Counted from the stretch's first letter, positions 47,901-61,500 are shown. The stretch is DNA of 64,000 nt from Diploscapter coronatus (GCA_964036155.1 OZ038422.1:59791201-59855200); one strand, 5' to 3'. The notes: generated by a model from the letters alone, not told the origin. Made by a program: numbers and translations.

Positions 47901-50493
47901 AATATTCAAAAATCTAGTAAAATATGCAAGCATAAATCGCTGAAAATTAATAAATTTAGAGTTTCGCTAAATACTTTTTATTAAATACCGATTTTGTATG
48001 TATTTTAAATTGGATATTAGTTTTTAGAAGCCATTAATAAAAACAGCACGGCATAAATTAATGAAATTTCTGAATTCATAAGCTTCATTACGTATTTTAA
48101 AAGACTTTCTATACGACTTCATTAATGGGCAATTTAGTAGTTATTTTAATTTAAAAAAATATTTATTTTAGAGCTACGGATATGATTTAATCGATATAGT
48201 TTATCATTGGCACGGGGAAAATGCAGTTACGATAGCGGAAGACGTCGAATTGGCCCATTTCTCCGTCAGCGAGCCTCGATTCATCGAACGAGTCATATCT
48301 CTGACAACAGGTTAGTTTTTATTGCTGTAATTAATAAAAATAGTGCGGTAATACTATAAAAGTGGCGCTGCTATTGATAAAAACAATACTGTAAATATTG
48401 CTAATGACCGATAACTTGGGACAAAGAAAAATGAAGCGCAATTTTGATGCGCGAAATTAGCACGTTGTTTGCAGCAAACTTTACGACAAAGTCATTGATT
48501 TATTGAATGAATGTGACGACTATTTGTGCATGCGCAATGCACACACTCTGCATATTCGAATTTTTGCATTCTCTATTTCGTCTCAAGTTATCGATCACCT
48601 ACAATATATAAATTTATTTAACATTTACAGCATTATTCTTGTTAATCATTCTCGAAAATTGCTTCTTTTTCTTTAGGAAATTATTCCCGCTTAACAGCGT
48701 ATTTCGAGTTTAAGCGGAATATCGGATTTTATCTGATTCAAATCTACTTTCCGTCCAGCTTAATTGTGGTCATCTCTTGGTAAGTTGATTAAAATAAGAT
48801 GCAGTTTGATTTTTTGTTCTAGTTATTTATTATCTAGTCGAAAATCCGAAGTAACAGAATTTTAATGACAGTTGTTTATTCAAATGAAAGAGGATGTTTA
48901 AATTTAAAATATTACGTTTTTCCCAGAAATTAGTATCTAACCAAACTTTTGAAGGTCAGCATGTAAACCTTAAAAAATTCAGGGTAAGCTTCTGGTTGAA
49001 TCGTGAAGCCGTGCAAGCACGAGTAGCAATCGGAGTGACTACGGTAAGTGAAGTTTCAGATTGAATAATTACTTAAAGAAACGTCTTAATTACTAGCAGA
49101 TTTATTCACGCCGTTTTTAAAATGTTACGAAATAGATCAAACCAGGGCTGCTCACAAATACTGGAAAATCGCACCTGTACTTGTATTGAATTAAAAATTT
49201 GCGTGCCTTTGTCTATCTTAACTGTGGACAGAAACAAATTTTCCTCACCTGTTTACCTTTCTCTTTGCATAGTTAAGAAATTTCGTGCCTGTATCTTACC
49301 TATGAGCAGTCCAGGATAAAATACAGGGATAATAAAATGACACATACAACGTTACATGAACCTAGAATATTGCAAATTTGTATCATTTGCAGGTTCTCAC
49401 AATGACAACTTTGATGACATCTACTAATTCCAGCTTACCTAAAGTAGGAAAATTGTAGTTTATCTTCAGAAAAGTCATTATTTTAGGTTAGCTATGTGAA
49501 AAGTCTCGATATTTTCTTAGGCGTCTGTTTTTTCATTGGTAAAAATTTCCATTTAATCTTAAATAGTATTTCATTATCTTAAGTATTCGCAAGTCTACTC
49601 GAATACGCTGCGATAGGATATCTAATGAAGCGAAATCGAAGCCTACTAAATACATCCCCAGTGCAGTACTATGAAACCGGTAAATTATTTAAATAAGGGA
49701 TGCTCACAGGCACCGTAAATCCGTATTTCCATCTTATCTATGACAATTTTTGATTCAAATAAACTTTAAAACATAATATTTAGGTGACGGTATGCTGCGA
49801 AAAGAGGAGAAGAAAGAGCGTAAAAAGTCAAAATCTAAAAAGGATACCACGATCAAAATAAAGGTATTTAAATTGGAATTTCGTATCATCAAAGCGGTAG
49901 AAAAGCTAATTTGAGAAGAAATCGCAATATTTCATCATAACCTTTATTATTTCGACGAAATATTATTTACAAAAAAAAGTTAGCATAAATATTTTATCCG
50001 AAACCGATGGCTACTCTTTCATCCTTGCTAGCTTTTTCTTCGAAATTGATAATATATAGCCCGATTTTCTCGGATTTAGATGGACGGGGATCAACAGGTT
50101 GATCAAAGAATTCCATTATTGTCGATGGTGCCCATGCCTCCGATTCCATTCCAAAAACCCGCCACTTGGTGTGGTATTAGGCCTGCTCAGGTATTTATTT
50201 AATTTATAATCATTTCTAACTAAAACGCCTATAAAATAAATTCCAATATTAAGTGGTCAAAATTTTTTTTAAATGCGAAAATTCATTAGGAATTATTAGA
50301 AAGTAAAGGATATCTTCAAGTTTTTTCTCCTCAAGAATTTAGATTTTCGAATATTATTGCTAAAATATGATTTTAAAAACTATCATTTCTATTTCAGGTA
50401 GATTTATTTTCACGGGTGGCATTTCCTGCCTTCTTCATCGTATTCCACTTTATGTATTGGACGTATTACCTGTATATGCCTACAACTCATTAA
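41974..50493 (+). CDS. Cys-loop ligand-gated ion channel subunit, GABA-A-like
   Basis: Seventeen exons join in phase. Signal-like start [34 protein letters not shown] (44131-44218); [19 protein letters not shown] (46995); KQIWVPDT then FFPNEKK; the Cys loop [15 protein letters not shown] (13 residues between cysteines); [14 protein letters not shown]; loop C-M1 [31 protein letters not shown]2 [20 protein letters not shown]3 [19 protein letters not shown]; Lys-rich intracellular loop; M4 [19 protein letters not shown]; stop at 50491-50493. M2 and its flanks are most like GABA-A/RDL-type anion channels, but Gln stands where these have Pro before Ala-Arg (EAVQARV). Introns 2 and 3 are about 2.0 and 2.8 kb, far above the local norm, and the second carries a mariner. 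It forms homo- or heteropentamers at neuronal or muscle membranes (family). Orthologue among nematode lgc/gab genes not resolved. Confidence 0.92.
45887..46777 (-). mobile_element. Degenerate mariner transposon (DD34D type) inside a channel intron
   Basis: About 25-base terminal inverted repeats GGTTGTCCGGAAAGTCCTGT at both ends, flanked by TA at 45885-45886 and 46778-46779; 891 bp. The minus strand encodes mariner transposase pieces: [11 protein letters not shown] (first catalytic Asp region), [18 protein letters not shown], and [14 protein letters not shown] (signature with the third Asp). It is broken by stops and a shift; the second-Asp motif reads HINAR instead of HDNAR. N-terminal helix-turn-helix remnants are incomplete. 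Non-autonomous, decayed copy. Confidence 0.9.
49136..49316. repeat. Possible inverted-repeat relic in a channel intron
   Basis: Ends CCAGGGCTGCTCACA and, reverse-complemented, CCTGGACTGCTCATA, imperfect, about 180 bp apart. The CAGGGCTG start resembles the element at 26526. Weak. Confidence 0.35.
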
Positions 50494-53400
50494 GTCATGT
50501 AAAAATACTCTGGCAATTAGTAGAAGTAATACGATGTGAGCTTGTAAAAATGAATTTAAAATTTAAAGAGTTATATTCGATAATTATCGTAATGCTTTTA
50601 TTAGTTGCCAAATTTTTGGCTTCAAACTGATCTCACTGAAAATTCGTCTAATTTATGCATTGATTAATTTATTCCAATTGCTATTTTCCATTTTGAAGTG
50701 CCTAATTTCGTTGATTTGTTCAAAATTGCCACATTTCGAACTCAGGAGTGCTCCAAGCATGATAATAAACAAATTTAAACGTTTATAAAATAATCGGCTT
50801 AAATTTCGTCAGTATTCAGGACGTAATATGTACAGGGCTTTTCAAGTATTTTCGCACTACTTTGTTATTGCATAGACACTCAAATTCTATATAGTAACCG
50901 GAAAAATAAAATTGAATGAAAACCACTCACCCTAACCTAACAGCCAGAGGTGTACGAACTCACCGCGAGTTAAAGCCGAGTTCGAGTTCGATTTTTTTCG
51001 AGCTCCGTGCATCTTTGCTCCATAAATTTATTAACCATAACAGCACGATCAACTGATGAAGATCTACAGTAGAAATGAATAGTAAGGATAATGTCTGCTG
51101 AATAAAAACATATTCTGTTGAATAAAAATCATAGAGAAATAGTGGCATCATCAACTGGTCTCAATTATACTAAAGTTTCATTTGCTGCACTGCACTTTGG
51201 TTGAATCATAACCATTTATCATATTTAGTAATCCGTATATGAAACGATTTTTATTATTATACTAACATGTGATTTGAAAACCTAAGATGTTATGATGCCA
51301 CGATGCGCAAAATATTTTACTATTCATGCATGAGTCTATCTTTTCGACTATATGCGTGGGCTAACTAACATATTTATTTTGGGAGATTTTCGGCCCATCC
51401 TATTTTTCTGGATATAATCTTGGCCGATTGGATGTCAAATCTTCCGATTTTCGGTCACAGAATTTCACTTTTCCAAATTTACCCTTTTTTCTCTGAAAAT
51501 ACCAAACTTCGAAATTTTCACACGCTTCTTGTATAACAGAATTTCAAAGAAACCTTCAAATTTTGCAGACAAAATAAGAGAAAGTTTATGTTTGATTTCT
51601 GAAATCATTTTTGGCGGGATGCATTTCAAAATTCACACAGACCGCTTGAAAATTTCGCCCCGCCCAAAATTGGGTAATAGCTCTTGAGGATGGCAAAACT
51701 TGCATGAATCCACGCATTTAAAAGCGATAAAACCAAATCACGCAATTTTTAAATTGACATTTTAGGGGTTTTAATATTTTATGATCATTCGAATTTGTTA
51801 TTTTAGCCAAGTTAACTTATTTCCCCTTTCTAGTTATTTGAAATTTGCCGCAAAAACGCGCTTTTCTTCTTTCTCTGGGAAATTTCCTTTGTTCAGCCTA
51901 AATATTTATCCTGTTCCCCATTCGCCATAAAAGACGTTGAATATTAAAATTTCGCACCTTTTCCTGATAGAATTTCATTTTTTGCTCACAATACTATTTT
52001 GCAGAAATCATTTTTAGTTTTGATGAACTCGGGAGCGCAAATTTCGTCCTCTTTGAAATGATTAGCCCCGATAATAAATGACTGCACTCATTTTTGAAGG
52101 AAAACGGACAACTAATGATTTGTGGGTGAAATTTTTTGAAAGCGGCAAATGATCCTCATGGCTTAACTGGTAGGGGGGCGGGTTTTTCGTGATTTTTGGC
52201 AAAATTTCTCGAACTCTCTCGAAATCGCATCATTTCGTACACATTTTCTGGGTTTTTGGCCGGAAATTCGAGAATTAGCTAATTTTTTCGGAATACGTGT
52301 ATTTTCTTTGAGTTCGCTTTTAGAGGCACTTGTAAGTTGTTGGGCACGCAAGTATGGCAAGTTCAGCGTATATCAATGTTCTTGGGTCCCGAAAACTTCG
52401 GCTTTCTCATTTTAAAACGCCCATCTTTTCAAATTTAAACATAGTTTGTCCAATAAAAATGCCACTTTTGACATGGTCAGACTTTCGCTAAACTCCTTCG
52501 AATACTCTTATTTTGACCTAGCTTTGCACGAATTCTCCTTTAAAATGACGCGCTTTTTGCCAAAAATTAATGCAGCCAGCTTAGGATAGATGACGCAAAT
52601 TTTTGCGCGGAAACGATGCTTTTTCTGATCCGCTTCCAAAATCCATTAAAATAAGACCCAATTTTGTTTGCATTAACCCCGAAAAATACCCCATTAATTG
52701 AATTTTATCGGTTAATTTTAAAGCTGTTTCGGATCACGCTCAGTGCGCCTAAAATAGTGAATTTTCGGAGTTCGGAATATTTGATTTAAAGTGTTTCAGA
52801 GAAAAATGCCATTTTAATTTTTCCAGATGATTTCATAGTTCTTTGAACTTTGTCCTGATATTAGATTGTTTTCGCTGGTCGAATTTTCATTTGTTTAATG
52901 AAAAATCCCGGAATTCTCTCTAATTTGCCTATTTCTTTGCATCTAAATGTCTACCGTATAACAAATTATCGAATTATTTTGAATCATGCTTATAAAAGGG
53001 TAGATTTCTAGAATTTACGCACAATTTTCAATTAACATATAGCCTAACTTACACACTTTTTGGGATTTTATGCTTTGAACATATTCTGACATCATCATAA
53101 AACTTTGCAAGCGTTTATTTTCTTGCTTGAATGAACGCTTTCGCCAGGAAGTCGCTTTCAAAATATTAAACATTTTAAAAAGCGTTCCCCAAAATTCCTA
53201 TATTTTAGTGCCGGAGTTTTTGGGTTGGAGTCGATTTGTACCATAAAAGGGATAATTCGACCAAAACTGTAGAAGGTTCACTCTTATTTTTTCGGCACAA
53301 GTCACCCTTTTATGGCACACATCGCCTCCAAACCAATTTTTCTCTTGACTAAACTTATGAGCTCACTTTTGCAACGATTTCTGCATAGCCTATTGCCCTT

Positions 53401-53646
53401 TAGCCATTCCTCTATAAAATGTTTGACTAAGCCAACATTATCTGTCAAAATATTTTATTTTTGCCAATTCTTGGAAGATATTAGCTTTCGCAAACACGAA
53501 TTCTGGGAAAAATTTTAATCATCGTTCCAAAATGTGGTCATTTTATTCCATATGAAATTGTTCTATCGCGTCATATTTCGTATAATTTTGGCAAAAATCG
53601 TGATTCCGGACAAAATCGAACTAGTTTCAGTAATATAACAAAAATC
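50494..53646. other. Gene-free stretch of 3.1 kb upstream of flp-24
   Basis: No gene supported. Around 50945-51010 a block (GTGTACGAACTC ... GAGTTCGAGTTCGATTTTTT) resembles the inside of the 26526-26600 element. From about 51400 to 53600 the sequence changes texture to many TTTTGGC, GCAAAA and AATTTTC words, typical of nematode regulatory or non-coding DNA; it may hold neuron-specific enhancers of flp-24 (inference). Confidence 0.4.
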
Positions 53647-54426
53647 ATGTTCTCTCTCCGACAACTTGCCGCTCTCCTAGTCGTCCTCTTCGCTATGTTC
53701 TGCATTCTGGAGGCCCGAAACATGCCCTATGGTAAGTGGAACTTAGAAAATATTTACACTTTGAATTTTCAAGCATGTTTCAAACATGACATGTTCTCAC
53801 GAAAAGGATAACTTCGACATCATTTTTCGCACTCTTTAAAATGGTAGCATTATCGAGTTGTACCATACCAAAGTTGTAATTAGACTAAACGATATCAAAA
53901 TAGTAGCTCTACCAGATAATATCGAAAATGGTAAATTTAGAAGCCGAGGCTCTCTACCCAGGATACCGCTTCGATGGTTGGGCTGAAGCACCCATGCACA
54001 AGAGAGTGCCTTCAGCTGGCGATATGATGGTAAGCACTTTGAAAATGATTTCGTCTTCGAGATATCGATATCAGATACCGTTTAGGCAGGAATGTTCCAT
54101 CTTCAATTTCATTCTAACATCAATTGCAATTTGTAGTTGAAGTTAAATTTTTTAAATTTATTGAAGTTTAAATTAGACTGAAATTAGAGTTTTCCACCTT
54201 TCCATATCCCTGGCATTAGACATTTTAATGAAAAGTTTTCAACTATAAAGCTGCAGATATTAATTTATTACATGAGATACCATCAGTCATTAGCATTTTT
54301 CAGTGAAAATATTTGTATATCCCTAAAATTTAACAGAAAAAGTGAGAAAATTGTCTGATTGCATAAATCCATCCTAATGTTTTATTCTGACATTTTTAGG
54401 TGCGGTTTGGCAAGCGAAGTGAATAA
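53647..54426 (+). CDS. flp-24: FMRFamide-like neuropeptide precursor FLP-24
   Basis: Three exons, 66 residues. Signal peptide MFSLRQLAALLVVLFAMFCI (first 20), spacer RNMPYEAEALYPGYRFDGW, dibasic KR, peptide VPSAGDMMVRFG, dibasic KR, tail SE, TAA at 54424-54426. The Gly gives C-terminal amidation, so the product is VPSAGDMMVRF-amide, the peptide known from C. elegans FLP-24. Only one peptide copy, as in other nematodes. The second intron (54030 to about 54400) splits the peptide between MM and VRFG. Acts through G-protein-coupled receptors in neuromodulation (family knowledge). Start is firm because the signal peptide begins right at the Met. Confidence 0.95.
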
Positions 54427-55328
54427 GAGAACCATCCGACTACCGCTCGAGTTGCCAACAAAGATACCATCAAAAGACCCATCCTACCCATTCCAAATGG
54501 GACAAACCAGTGATAGTCTTCAATTTTGTAGATTCATTTTTCTTTTGCACTTTAAGCCTCGTCGCCTCTCAACTTTCTCCTAAAATATATGACCGTAGAA
54601 ACTTTATATATTACTCTCTCTTGGGGACACGTATTTTCATTTTTTAATTGAAAAATGATCAGATTTTCTATCTGTGCAATACTCGAAAATAATAAAGTTT
54701 GCCCAATGTTATGTTGAACAACACAAATCACAAAATAATATCAATTTCACGCTAACTTTCTTATTTACTTATAAAACAACAGTATATAAAAGGTTGTGCT
54801 AGAATAAATCTTGACGCAAGTTTTCCTCATAGAGTTCCCAGATAGCAAAGAAATATTCGCCAAATAATCCTGTTCTTTTGTCCCAGATTTTTGAACCTGC
54901 TCCAAGCCTGGTTTGGTCGAGATATGCTCTCCCGGTGGGGAGTTTGACCTGAGAGTGCGGCATATCTAATCTGTTTCTTTCTTCTCTCCCAAATCGCCTG
55001 GTCTCTAGCCTTTCTTGCATAACCCGTAAACAATGTCTACAGTAATGCTGTGCGCTATTAGAGATATCTTTCTTCTCTAATTTATGGTCTGAGCCCGCCT
55101 ATGTCTAACTATTTCCTCGTTTTTCGCTCTTTTCTCCCCTGACCCTTCTCCCTATCGGACCCAACCATCCCATCAGCGTTCTTTTCACTTTGGATCTATT
55201 CAATTGCGCAACCCAGGCTAATTTCTCTTCTTGCTACAAGCAAAAAGTTGCACAATTGCTGACACCCGACCTTAAGTGACCGGAAAAGTCCCACAGAAGT
55301 GTCGCAAAGTGTTCCAAAAGCTACCAAA
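54427..55328. other. Intergenic between flp-24 and the bZIP gene
   Basis: A minus-strand frame at 54799-55020 is hydrophilic and coherent-looking but has no supporting splice or homology evidence. The 55090-55210 patch is pyrimidine-rich. Confidence 0.4.
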
Positions 55329-57202
55329 ATGCTACCATCCTCCATGTCCTACACTCCCATGGCTCCTTTCGACCCCACCCAGCCTCATACACACTTCCAA
55401 TTCAACCACTATGCCTACAAGTAAGTTTTACGATAATCTTTACCATTTAGTTGGCTTATTTTCGAGTTAGAACAGTAGGTTTAGTCCTATGTCCCAGGGT
55501 TGAAGTATAAATTGAAATTTTCGTCATGTTTAGTTCAAGTAGTTCAGAATGTCGAAACATCTCAAATCTGGGGCTTAAAATCTCACATGACACATAGATT
55601 TAGTTTAAATGGAACAGACGATATATGAACACTTAAATTTTCAATGTTGAAAAGCTGCATGAGTGAATACAAATTTTAGCGCGTGCGGGGTAATTCTAGA
55701 ACGCTAGAACATGGACATATTTGAGATAGGTATATTGCGCAAGACCCTAAATAAGGGAATAGGGCTAAATCCCTGAACCGTTACTGTCCTTATCCTTAGC
55801 TCTATGACGCAATGTGTACATGGATATTTAGGATTTAGTGACAAATGTTTAGGATTATTGGAAGTAGAAGATTAGGCATTTGAAAATATGCTAATTTAGC
55901 CTAGAATCTGTTAGGTCTAGGTCTAAATTTTATTAGACTTAGTTAGGTTTAGTTATTTATCAATTAAGATTCTGCAAATATTTTTGAGTTTAAGTCAAAC
56001 TTCCCATTTAAGCCCCTCGCTTGCTAATTTCTACAGTACTCCTGTCGCTCCGGCTTCATCTTACTACACCCCTCATTCTGAAGGTGCTTATGTCAAGTCG
56101 GAGTCCGCTTCGGACGAGTCCCCAGAATCTAACAACCAGAACGGCGACCCCAGAAAAAATCCGAAGTAAGTTTGAAATTTCGGGAATTTGAAAGGGTGAT
56201 GCTACAAATTGTCTTAAACTCAATTTTGCAACTTTAAATTATCTAAAATTAGCATCGCCTTTTCGCGCTGCGTAACAGCGTTCAGAACCTCTTCTATCGT
56301 CACGTTTGAATCTCCGAATGGCACACGGTAGTCACGTCATCACCACCGACGTCAACTTTGGATTCAGAAGGCCAAGCGACAACGAATCGTCGACATCTGC
56401 GTCACGAGAAACGGTTACTGTAGTTTGAACCGTGAAAATATTCTACTTTCAGGTACCGCGAGAAGCGAGCGAGGAACAATGAGGCGGCAAAGAAGTCCAG
56501 GCTGGCAAGGAAGGCTCGGGAGAAGAAGCTTCAGGAGGAAAACCAAATTCTGAAGGCCAAGATCCACGATTATGAACAGGTGAATTTCAAATGTATAGTG
56601 TCGTATTTCACCCATTTTGGCCCCCTATCCTTCAGCACATGATTGAATTTTCAGCAAGTGGCCATGCTTCAAAGGACCCTGAATAGCGTGAAGAACACGA
56701 GCATGAGTGAGAACGAATATTGTAGCTCTATGCCAGGTGAGTGAAAACGTGTACTTACCCCGGTTTTAAATCAAATAGGTATCCAGAAACAAATTAATAT
56801 AGTATCTTTTTTCCATACTAACAGTTCTGTATCGCTAGGCTAGAGTGCATGCGATATGGGGAGAGGAAAAGAGGTTATACGAATTTTTCCTGGGTACCGA
56901 TTTGATTGAAATAGAGGGTAACTAAAAGGTTTAGGCTTATCGAAACGTTCGACAACCTACAAATTTCCAACTTTCCTAGATTTTTGACTTACCTATCGAT
57001 TTTTGATTTTTCTAAATTTCAGAATTCCCTAAAATTTTAATTCGACATAAAGGCTATTGTTCTAGGTTCTGCGATGTGCGGTCCGCAACCACCTGCTGGA
57101 AATGGGAGCCTTCCAACGACCCCTTTCAGAGAAACCCAAAATCTTCCACCATCTAGCCTTTTTGTAAACGTCTCTCTCTACCACCCCCAACAAAATCAGT
57201 AG
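55329..57202 (+). CDS. bZIP transcription factor (PAR/C-EBP-like)
   Basis: Five exons. Exon 1: MLPSSMSYTPMAPFDPTQ; exon 2: Ser/Tyr/Pro-rich (PVAPASSYYTPHSEGAYV, SASDESPESNNQNG); exon 3: DNA-binding basic region YREKRARNNEAAKKSRLAR followed by KLQEENQILKAKIHDYEQ; exon 4 continues the zipper VAMLQRTLNSVKN; exon 5: Pro/Gly/Thr-rich tail, TAG at 57200-57202. The N-x-A-A-K-x-S-R signature is present, so it should bind DNA as a dimer in the nucleus. Closest in style to NFIL3/HLF/CES-2-type factors; not assigned to a named gene. The exon 2 start is ambiguous: acceptors CATTTAAG (about 56010) or TTCTACAG (about 56036) both keep frame and differ by eight residues. Confidence 0.88.
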
Positions 57203-58090
57203 AATTTCAAATTTTATGATGCACTTTTTTAATTTCTAAAACAAATCCAACTTTGAATTTTGAAGAGACACTTACTTTTTTGTTTTATAATAAAATCCAA
57301 TTTTGAGGCAATTTTGCATCATAAACTTTGCAATTTTGTTCTTTTAGAAAATCATGAAAATTCACCCTCTTTCCAGATCTTATCATTCACACTTTTAAAG
57401 AAAATATACATACGGTTCATCTAACCTCGTGAAAATTTCTCGCTTCTTTTGTAAAATTCTTGCATTTCCGGAAATAAAGCTTTTCTTTCCTTGTATAGAA
57501 AGTTTCAAGTGCCAGATTTTTTTCGGAAACTTGGACTTTGATAGTTGCTAGATTTGAGCGATTTTTTCGAACCGGAAGGAATTCTTGCGTCAAGAGTTTT
57601 ATATTGGAAAAGGCTTGATGGAAGAATAAAATGAAAGAACATGCATTTCCGAGAAAAGAAAAGATAGAAAAGTTAGATAATACAGGCATTCTGGAGAGAG
57701 GAAAAGAAAAAATCGGGAGTTCATTCGCCCCAAACACCTTAAGAACGTATTGTATTGCAACCGACTTTCCGCGCCGAAAGGAAAATGAGAGACAGAAGGA
57801 AAAATAAGAAAATAACAAGGCAAACTCGAAGAATTAGAGAAAAATCAACACTTTCGTGCATTTCCTGAATCTGAATTTTCCGTGCTGTTATTTTTTAGAG
57901 ATTGTTGTGAGATCGTAAAAGTTCGCATCAGGAACATTTTATTATTCCTTTCTGAGTCATATATTGATCTTCGGAGAAAATCTACAGTAAGCCTAAAATT
58001 GAATCTGGTTTGCACTTGAAGATCAACTTTAGAGACTTTTGTTTCCACTAACGGTACTGGACTTTAAGTAAAACTAACTATTTGTAATTT
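57203..58090. other. Intergenic, AT-rich
   Basis: 3' flank of the bZIP gene; open frames on the minus strand at 57417-57823 are compositional. No gene seen. Confidence 0.4.
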
Positions 58091-58209
58091 GTAAACCGCG
58101 CGACATCATAACACAAGACATAGGCGAAATAGGATAGGGAATATTAGGATATGAAATCTTTCCCAAATTACCCTTTCCATGTCTCGTGTCAAAATGCGTT
58201 ACGGTTTAC
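58091..58209. repeat. MITE-like element, family M, copy 2
   Basis: Left end GTAAACCGCG and right end CGGTTTAC are inverted, with AATTT on both sides as a possible target duplication. The inside shares AGACATAGGCGAAATAG with copy 1 at 19921-20041. It lies in the promoter region of the chitin-binding gene. Confidence 0.6.
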
Positions 58210-58542
58210 AATTTGCTAAAAAATTAACCGTAGATTTTTTCTGCAAAAATTGCTTTGAAGATCCATATAAAATGTTCGCGACTTTTTCTCATTGTTCCGT
58301 TTTTTATCATCCGATTTTCTCCCAATTCAATGCAAAAGTCTTCTCACTTTCGCCTTAGGCTTATTTGCTTTTTCCCTATTTCTTTCTCACTCACTCTCTC
58401 TTTCTTTCCCTTTCTCTCTTTCTTCCTTCTTCGAACTTTTCCCGTTCAGGTTGGTGCTCCTGTTTAGAGTCCGCGCGTTTTCCTGAACTTGGACCTTGAA
58501 ACCAGAAACTTGCGGCTGACCTTTGTATGGCTGGATGACTGA

Positions 58543-61500
58543 ATGCAAACACAAATGGTTTTCCTATTATTTTTACTCTTCTACTCAACGGATTATGGTA
58601 GGTTTAATTTTTCTGCTATTTCCCATTCTTCATGTCTTTTTCTCCAACTTTTCAACACCTGCAAAATTTTATGGGACTTTTGTTTCCACTTTTTCCTACA
58701 AATCTTAATGCCAATCTTTACGCGCACGTGTCAAGGTTTAGCAAGCTTTTTCGATGATTTGGTAAAACTTTTGGTAACCCCTAGGAAAGGGCGAAAATAG
58801 AGAAAAATGGGTTGATTTTTCGAAATTTCGAAAAATTATTGAAGAAATTCTAGTTTTCAATAAGTAGGGCGACTTATTTTCTAAGCCTGCGAATGTCCTA
58901 TACCTTGATGAAAAGAAGAGCATCCGTTCTGGAAACTAGATTTTTCTGACCAATTTTTGAAAGTTTGAGCAACTTTTCTGAAACTTCGATATTTTCCAAA
59001 TCGTTCAATAGTGATTTCCCAAATCTAGACTTCTAGCTTTATTTACTCCTAGCTCAACCTCTAACTCTCTATTTTCTCTCGATTCTATTGACTATTTCTT
59101 TCTACTTGTCACTTTTAGTCGCAAAATGTCATAGGGGTAAGCTTACCGAGACAGAATTTGCAACTTTCTTCTAAAATAGGAGAAAATTGAACCAAAACCT
59201 AAGAACCCCACACAAATTTGCAAGAGCAGAAATCATGATTTATGAAAAAGTGCAAATATTTTCAAGCGTGGGAATTTTTCAGCAGATGACCAATATCTTC
59301 AAGAAAATGAGAAAGGACCTTTTTACAGTATTTCTTTTCTTCTACCCCTAGGCTCTCTTCTTTCTCGTACGCTCTAGCTTATCTCATCCCTCTTTGGAAT
59401 ACTATTTCTTTTTCTCCATCTCTGGACCTTCTTCAACACTAGTGCTATTTCGGGAGTGATTATTTGACGATTTTACAGCGTCCGGCGACGTGATTTTCAC
59501 ATCGGAGCAGTGCGATAAGGCCCTGTTTGGGTTGCAGATCGTCGCAGGAGACGAGACGAGGTGAGAATCTGGGAAAATTGGAGAAAATTTGGAGATCGAT
59601 CGAAGATAAGTTGACGAAAAATCAATGATAAGTCTGAGAGGAACCCGAGAAAAGAAAAAAGCTTGATATGCATCGTAAATATACGAATTTTATGATGAGA
59701 AAGTTAATCTTCATCATGAGGTTGAAAAATTGCATGATAGGAGCTTGATCTTCGCGATGAATTCTTCATTTAAAACTCTCTAGATACCGTCAATGCGGTC
59801 CAAGCGGTCGAGTTTGGATCGTACCCTGCCCTCCCGGAATGACTTTTGATGCAGAGGATAAGGTAATTTGTTTATTATATTTTAAATTTGTATTTTTATT
59901 TTTTACTGATTTTCAGGTTTGCCGAGACCGGACCCCAGAAGTTCGTCTTACGAAGAAGTTGCGGAAAACCACGCAAGCCCCGAAGATCAAAGATCGACCT
60001 TCAACTTTAACTGCAACTGCAACTGCAACTGTAACAACTCCAAAGCAAGTCGAAGAATTCGTGTTCTCCACCAGGAAGCCCAGGCCCAAATCTCCGAAGG
60101 GAGGAACCACGAAAAAGGTGATCTTAATCAATGTTCCTTCCTTAAAACAGTTAAAAATATTATTTTTCTTATCTCTGAAGGAAGAAATGATTTTTTGTCA
60201 GAACCCCACCGAACCCCCGCGTGAACATCGATGGAGAACGAACCCCCCTGCGCCATCACCCACACCAATCACAAGATTACCAATGCGGATCACGACTGCA
60301 CGACCAATGCCTAAGTCGACGAAAATCCTGCCAAGTACCTTGCAACCAGACTACACAGTGAAATACAATGGACAAGTCATTTCTGAAAAGGAATTTCTTC
60401 AGAAGCTGATCAAAGTTATCAAAGAGCAAAAGGAAATGAAAAAGAAAGAGGTGAGTATTTGCTATCACCTTTCAAGAAGGTTTTTTTCAAATTAAATGGA
60501 TGCAATCATGATAATTAAAGTAAATCGTATTTTTAAATTTAGGATGACGAAGAAAAGCGCAAGGAACTTCAAAGATTTCGAGTGATTCAAGCCATTGAAA
60601 GGGCCAGGGAAATGGAGAAGATCAAAGATAAAGCGGATAAAGAAAAGACCGAAAAAGAGAAGAAACGGAAAATTTTGGAGGAGAAAGTTAAAAACAAGGT
60701 ATTTTGATTTTTCTATTCTTTAAAAATTCTAATTTTCAGAAAGTCCTGGATAAACAGTCAAAAATAAAGGAGGAATTCAATCATCATCAAAGATTAGTAG
60801 ATGAGGAAAGAAGGGAACTAATTGAGTCTCAGATACAGGCCCAGAAATTGGCTCAGAATCAGATTCAAGAAGCTCAGGTGCAAACTTATAAACAACTAGA
60901 GTTGAATCTTAAAATATAAAATTAGAATTTTTAGTCTAGCTGAATGTTAAAATAACCATTAACTCAGTTATCTAAGTTTAATAAAAATGTAAATTATTTT
61001 CATTCTTAGCTTATCGTTAAAGTGAAGAGCAGCTTTGAACTAACTATTATTTCAATTTCAGAGAAAAGCCGCCGAAGAGCAACGACAAAAAGAACTGTTA
61101 CTGATCGAAGAAATGCGACGAAGGCAGCATGAAGCTGCTATGAGAGCTAGGCAGGAAGCGGAGAGGTTGGAAAGAGAACGGTGTGGTCGTTTTTAGATAA
61201 TTCAAGTTTACTATAGTCATTTAGACTATATTGAATATTACTGTCGATTTAAAGAATAAGCAAAGTGCAATAAAATTTAGCAAAATAGACAAAATTTCAC
61301 TAGCTCTTTAAGAAAGTTGATGAAGATCACTTTTCCTAAAAATTTATATTTTCTTCAGATTACTCCAAGCCCAAAGAGAGCTGGAACAACGCCAAAAAGA
61401 AGAACAAGAACGTCGAAAATTAGAAGCCCAAATTCGCGAAAGAGAAGCCATCGAAAGGGAGAAGGCCAACATGCAAAGGATGATACTTTTGGAGCGAGGT

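Noticed and set aside
54799..55020. 73-residue minus-strand hydrophilic frame between flp-24 and the bZIP gene
   Set aside because: Looks coherent but has two overlapping frames and no supporting signals; not enough to call a gene.
57417..57823. 133- and 74-residue minus-strand frames
   Set aside because: Phe/Ser/Lys-rich, compositional; no splice structure.
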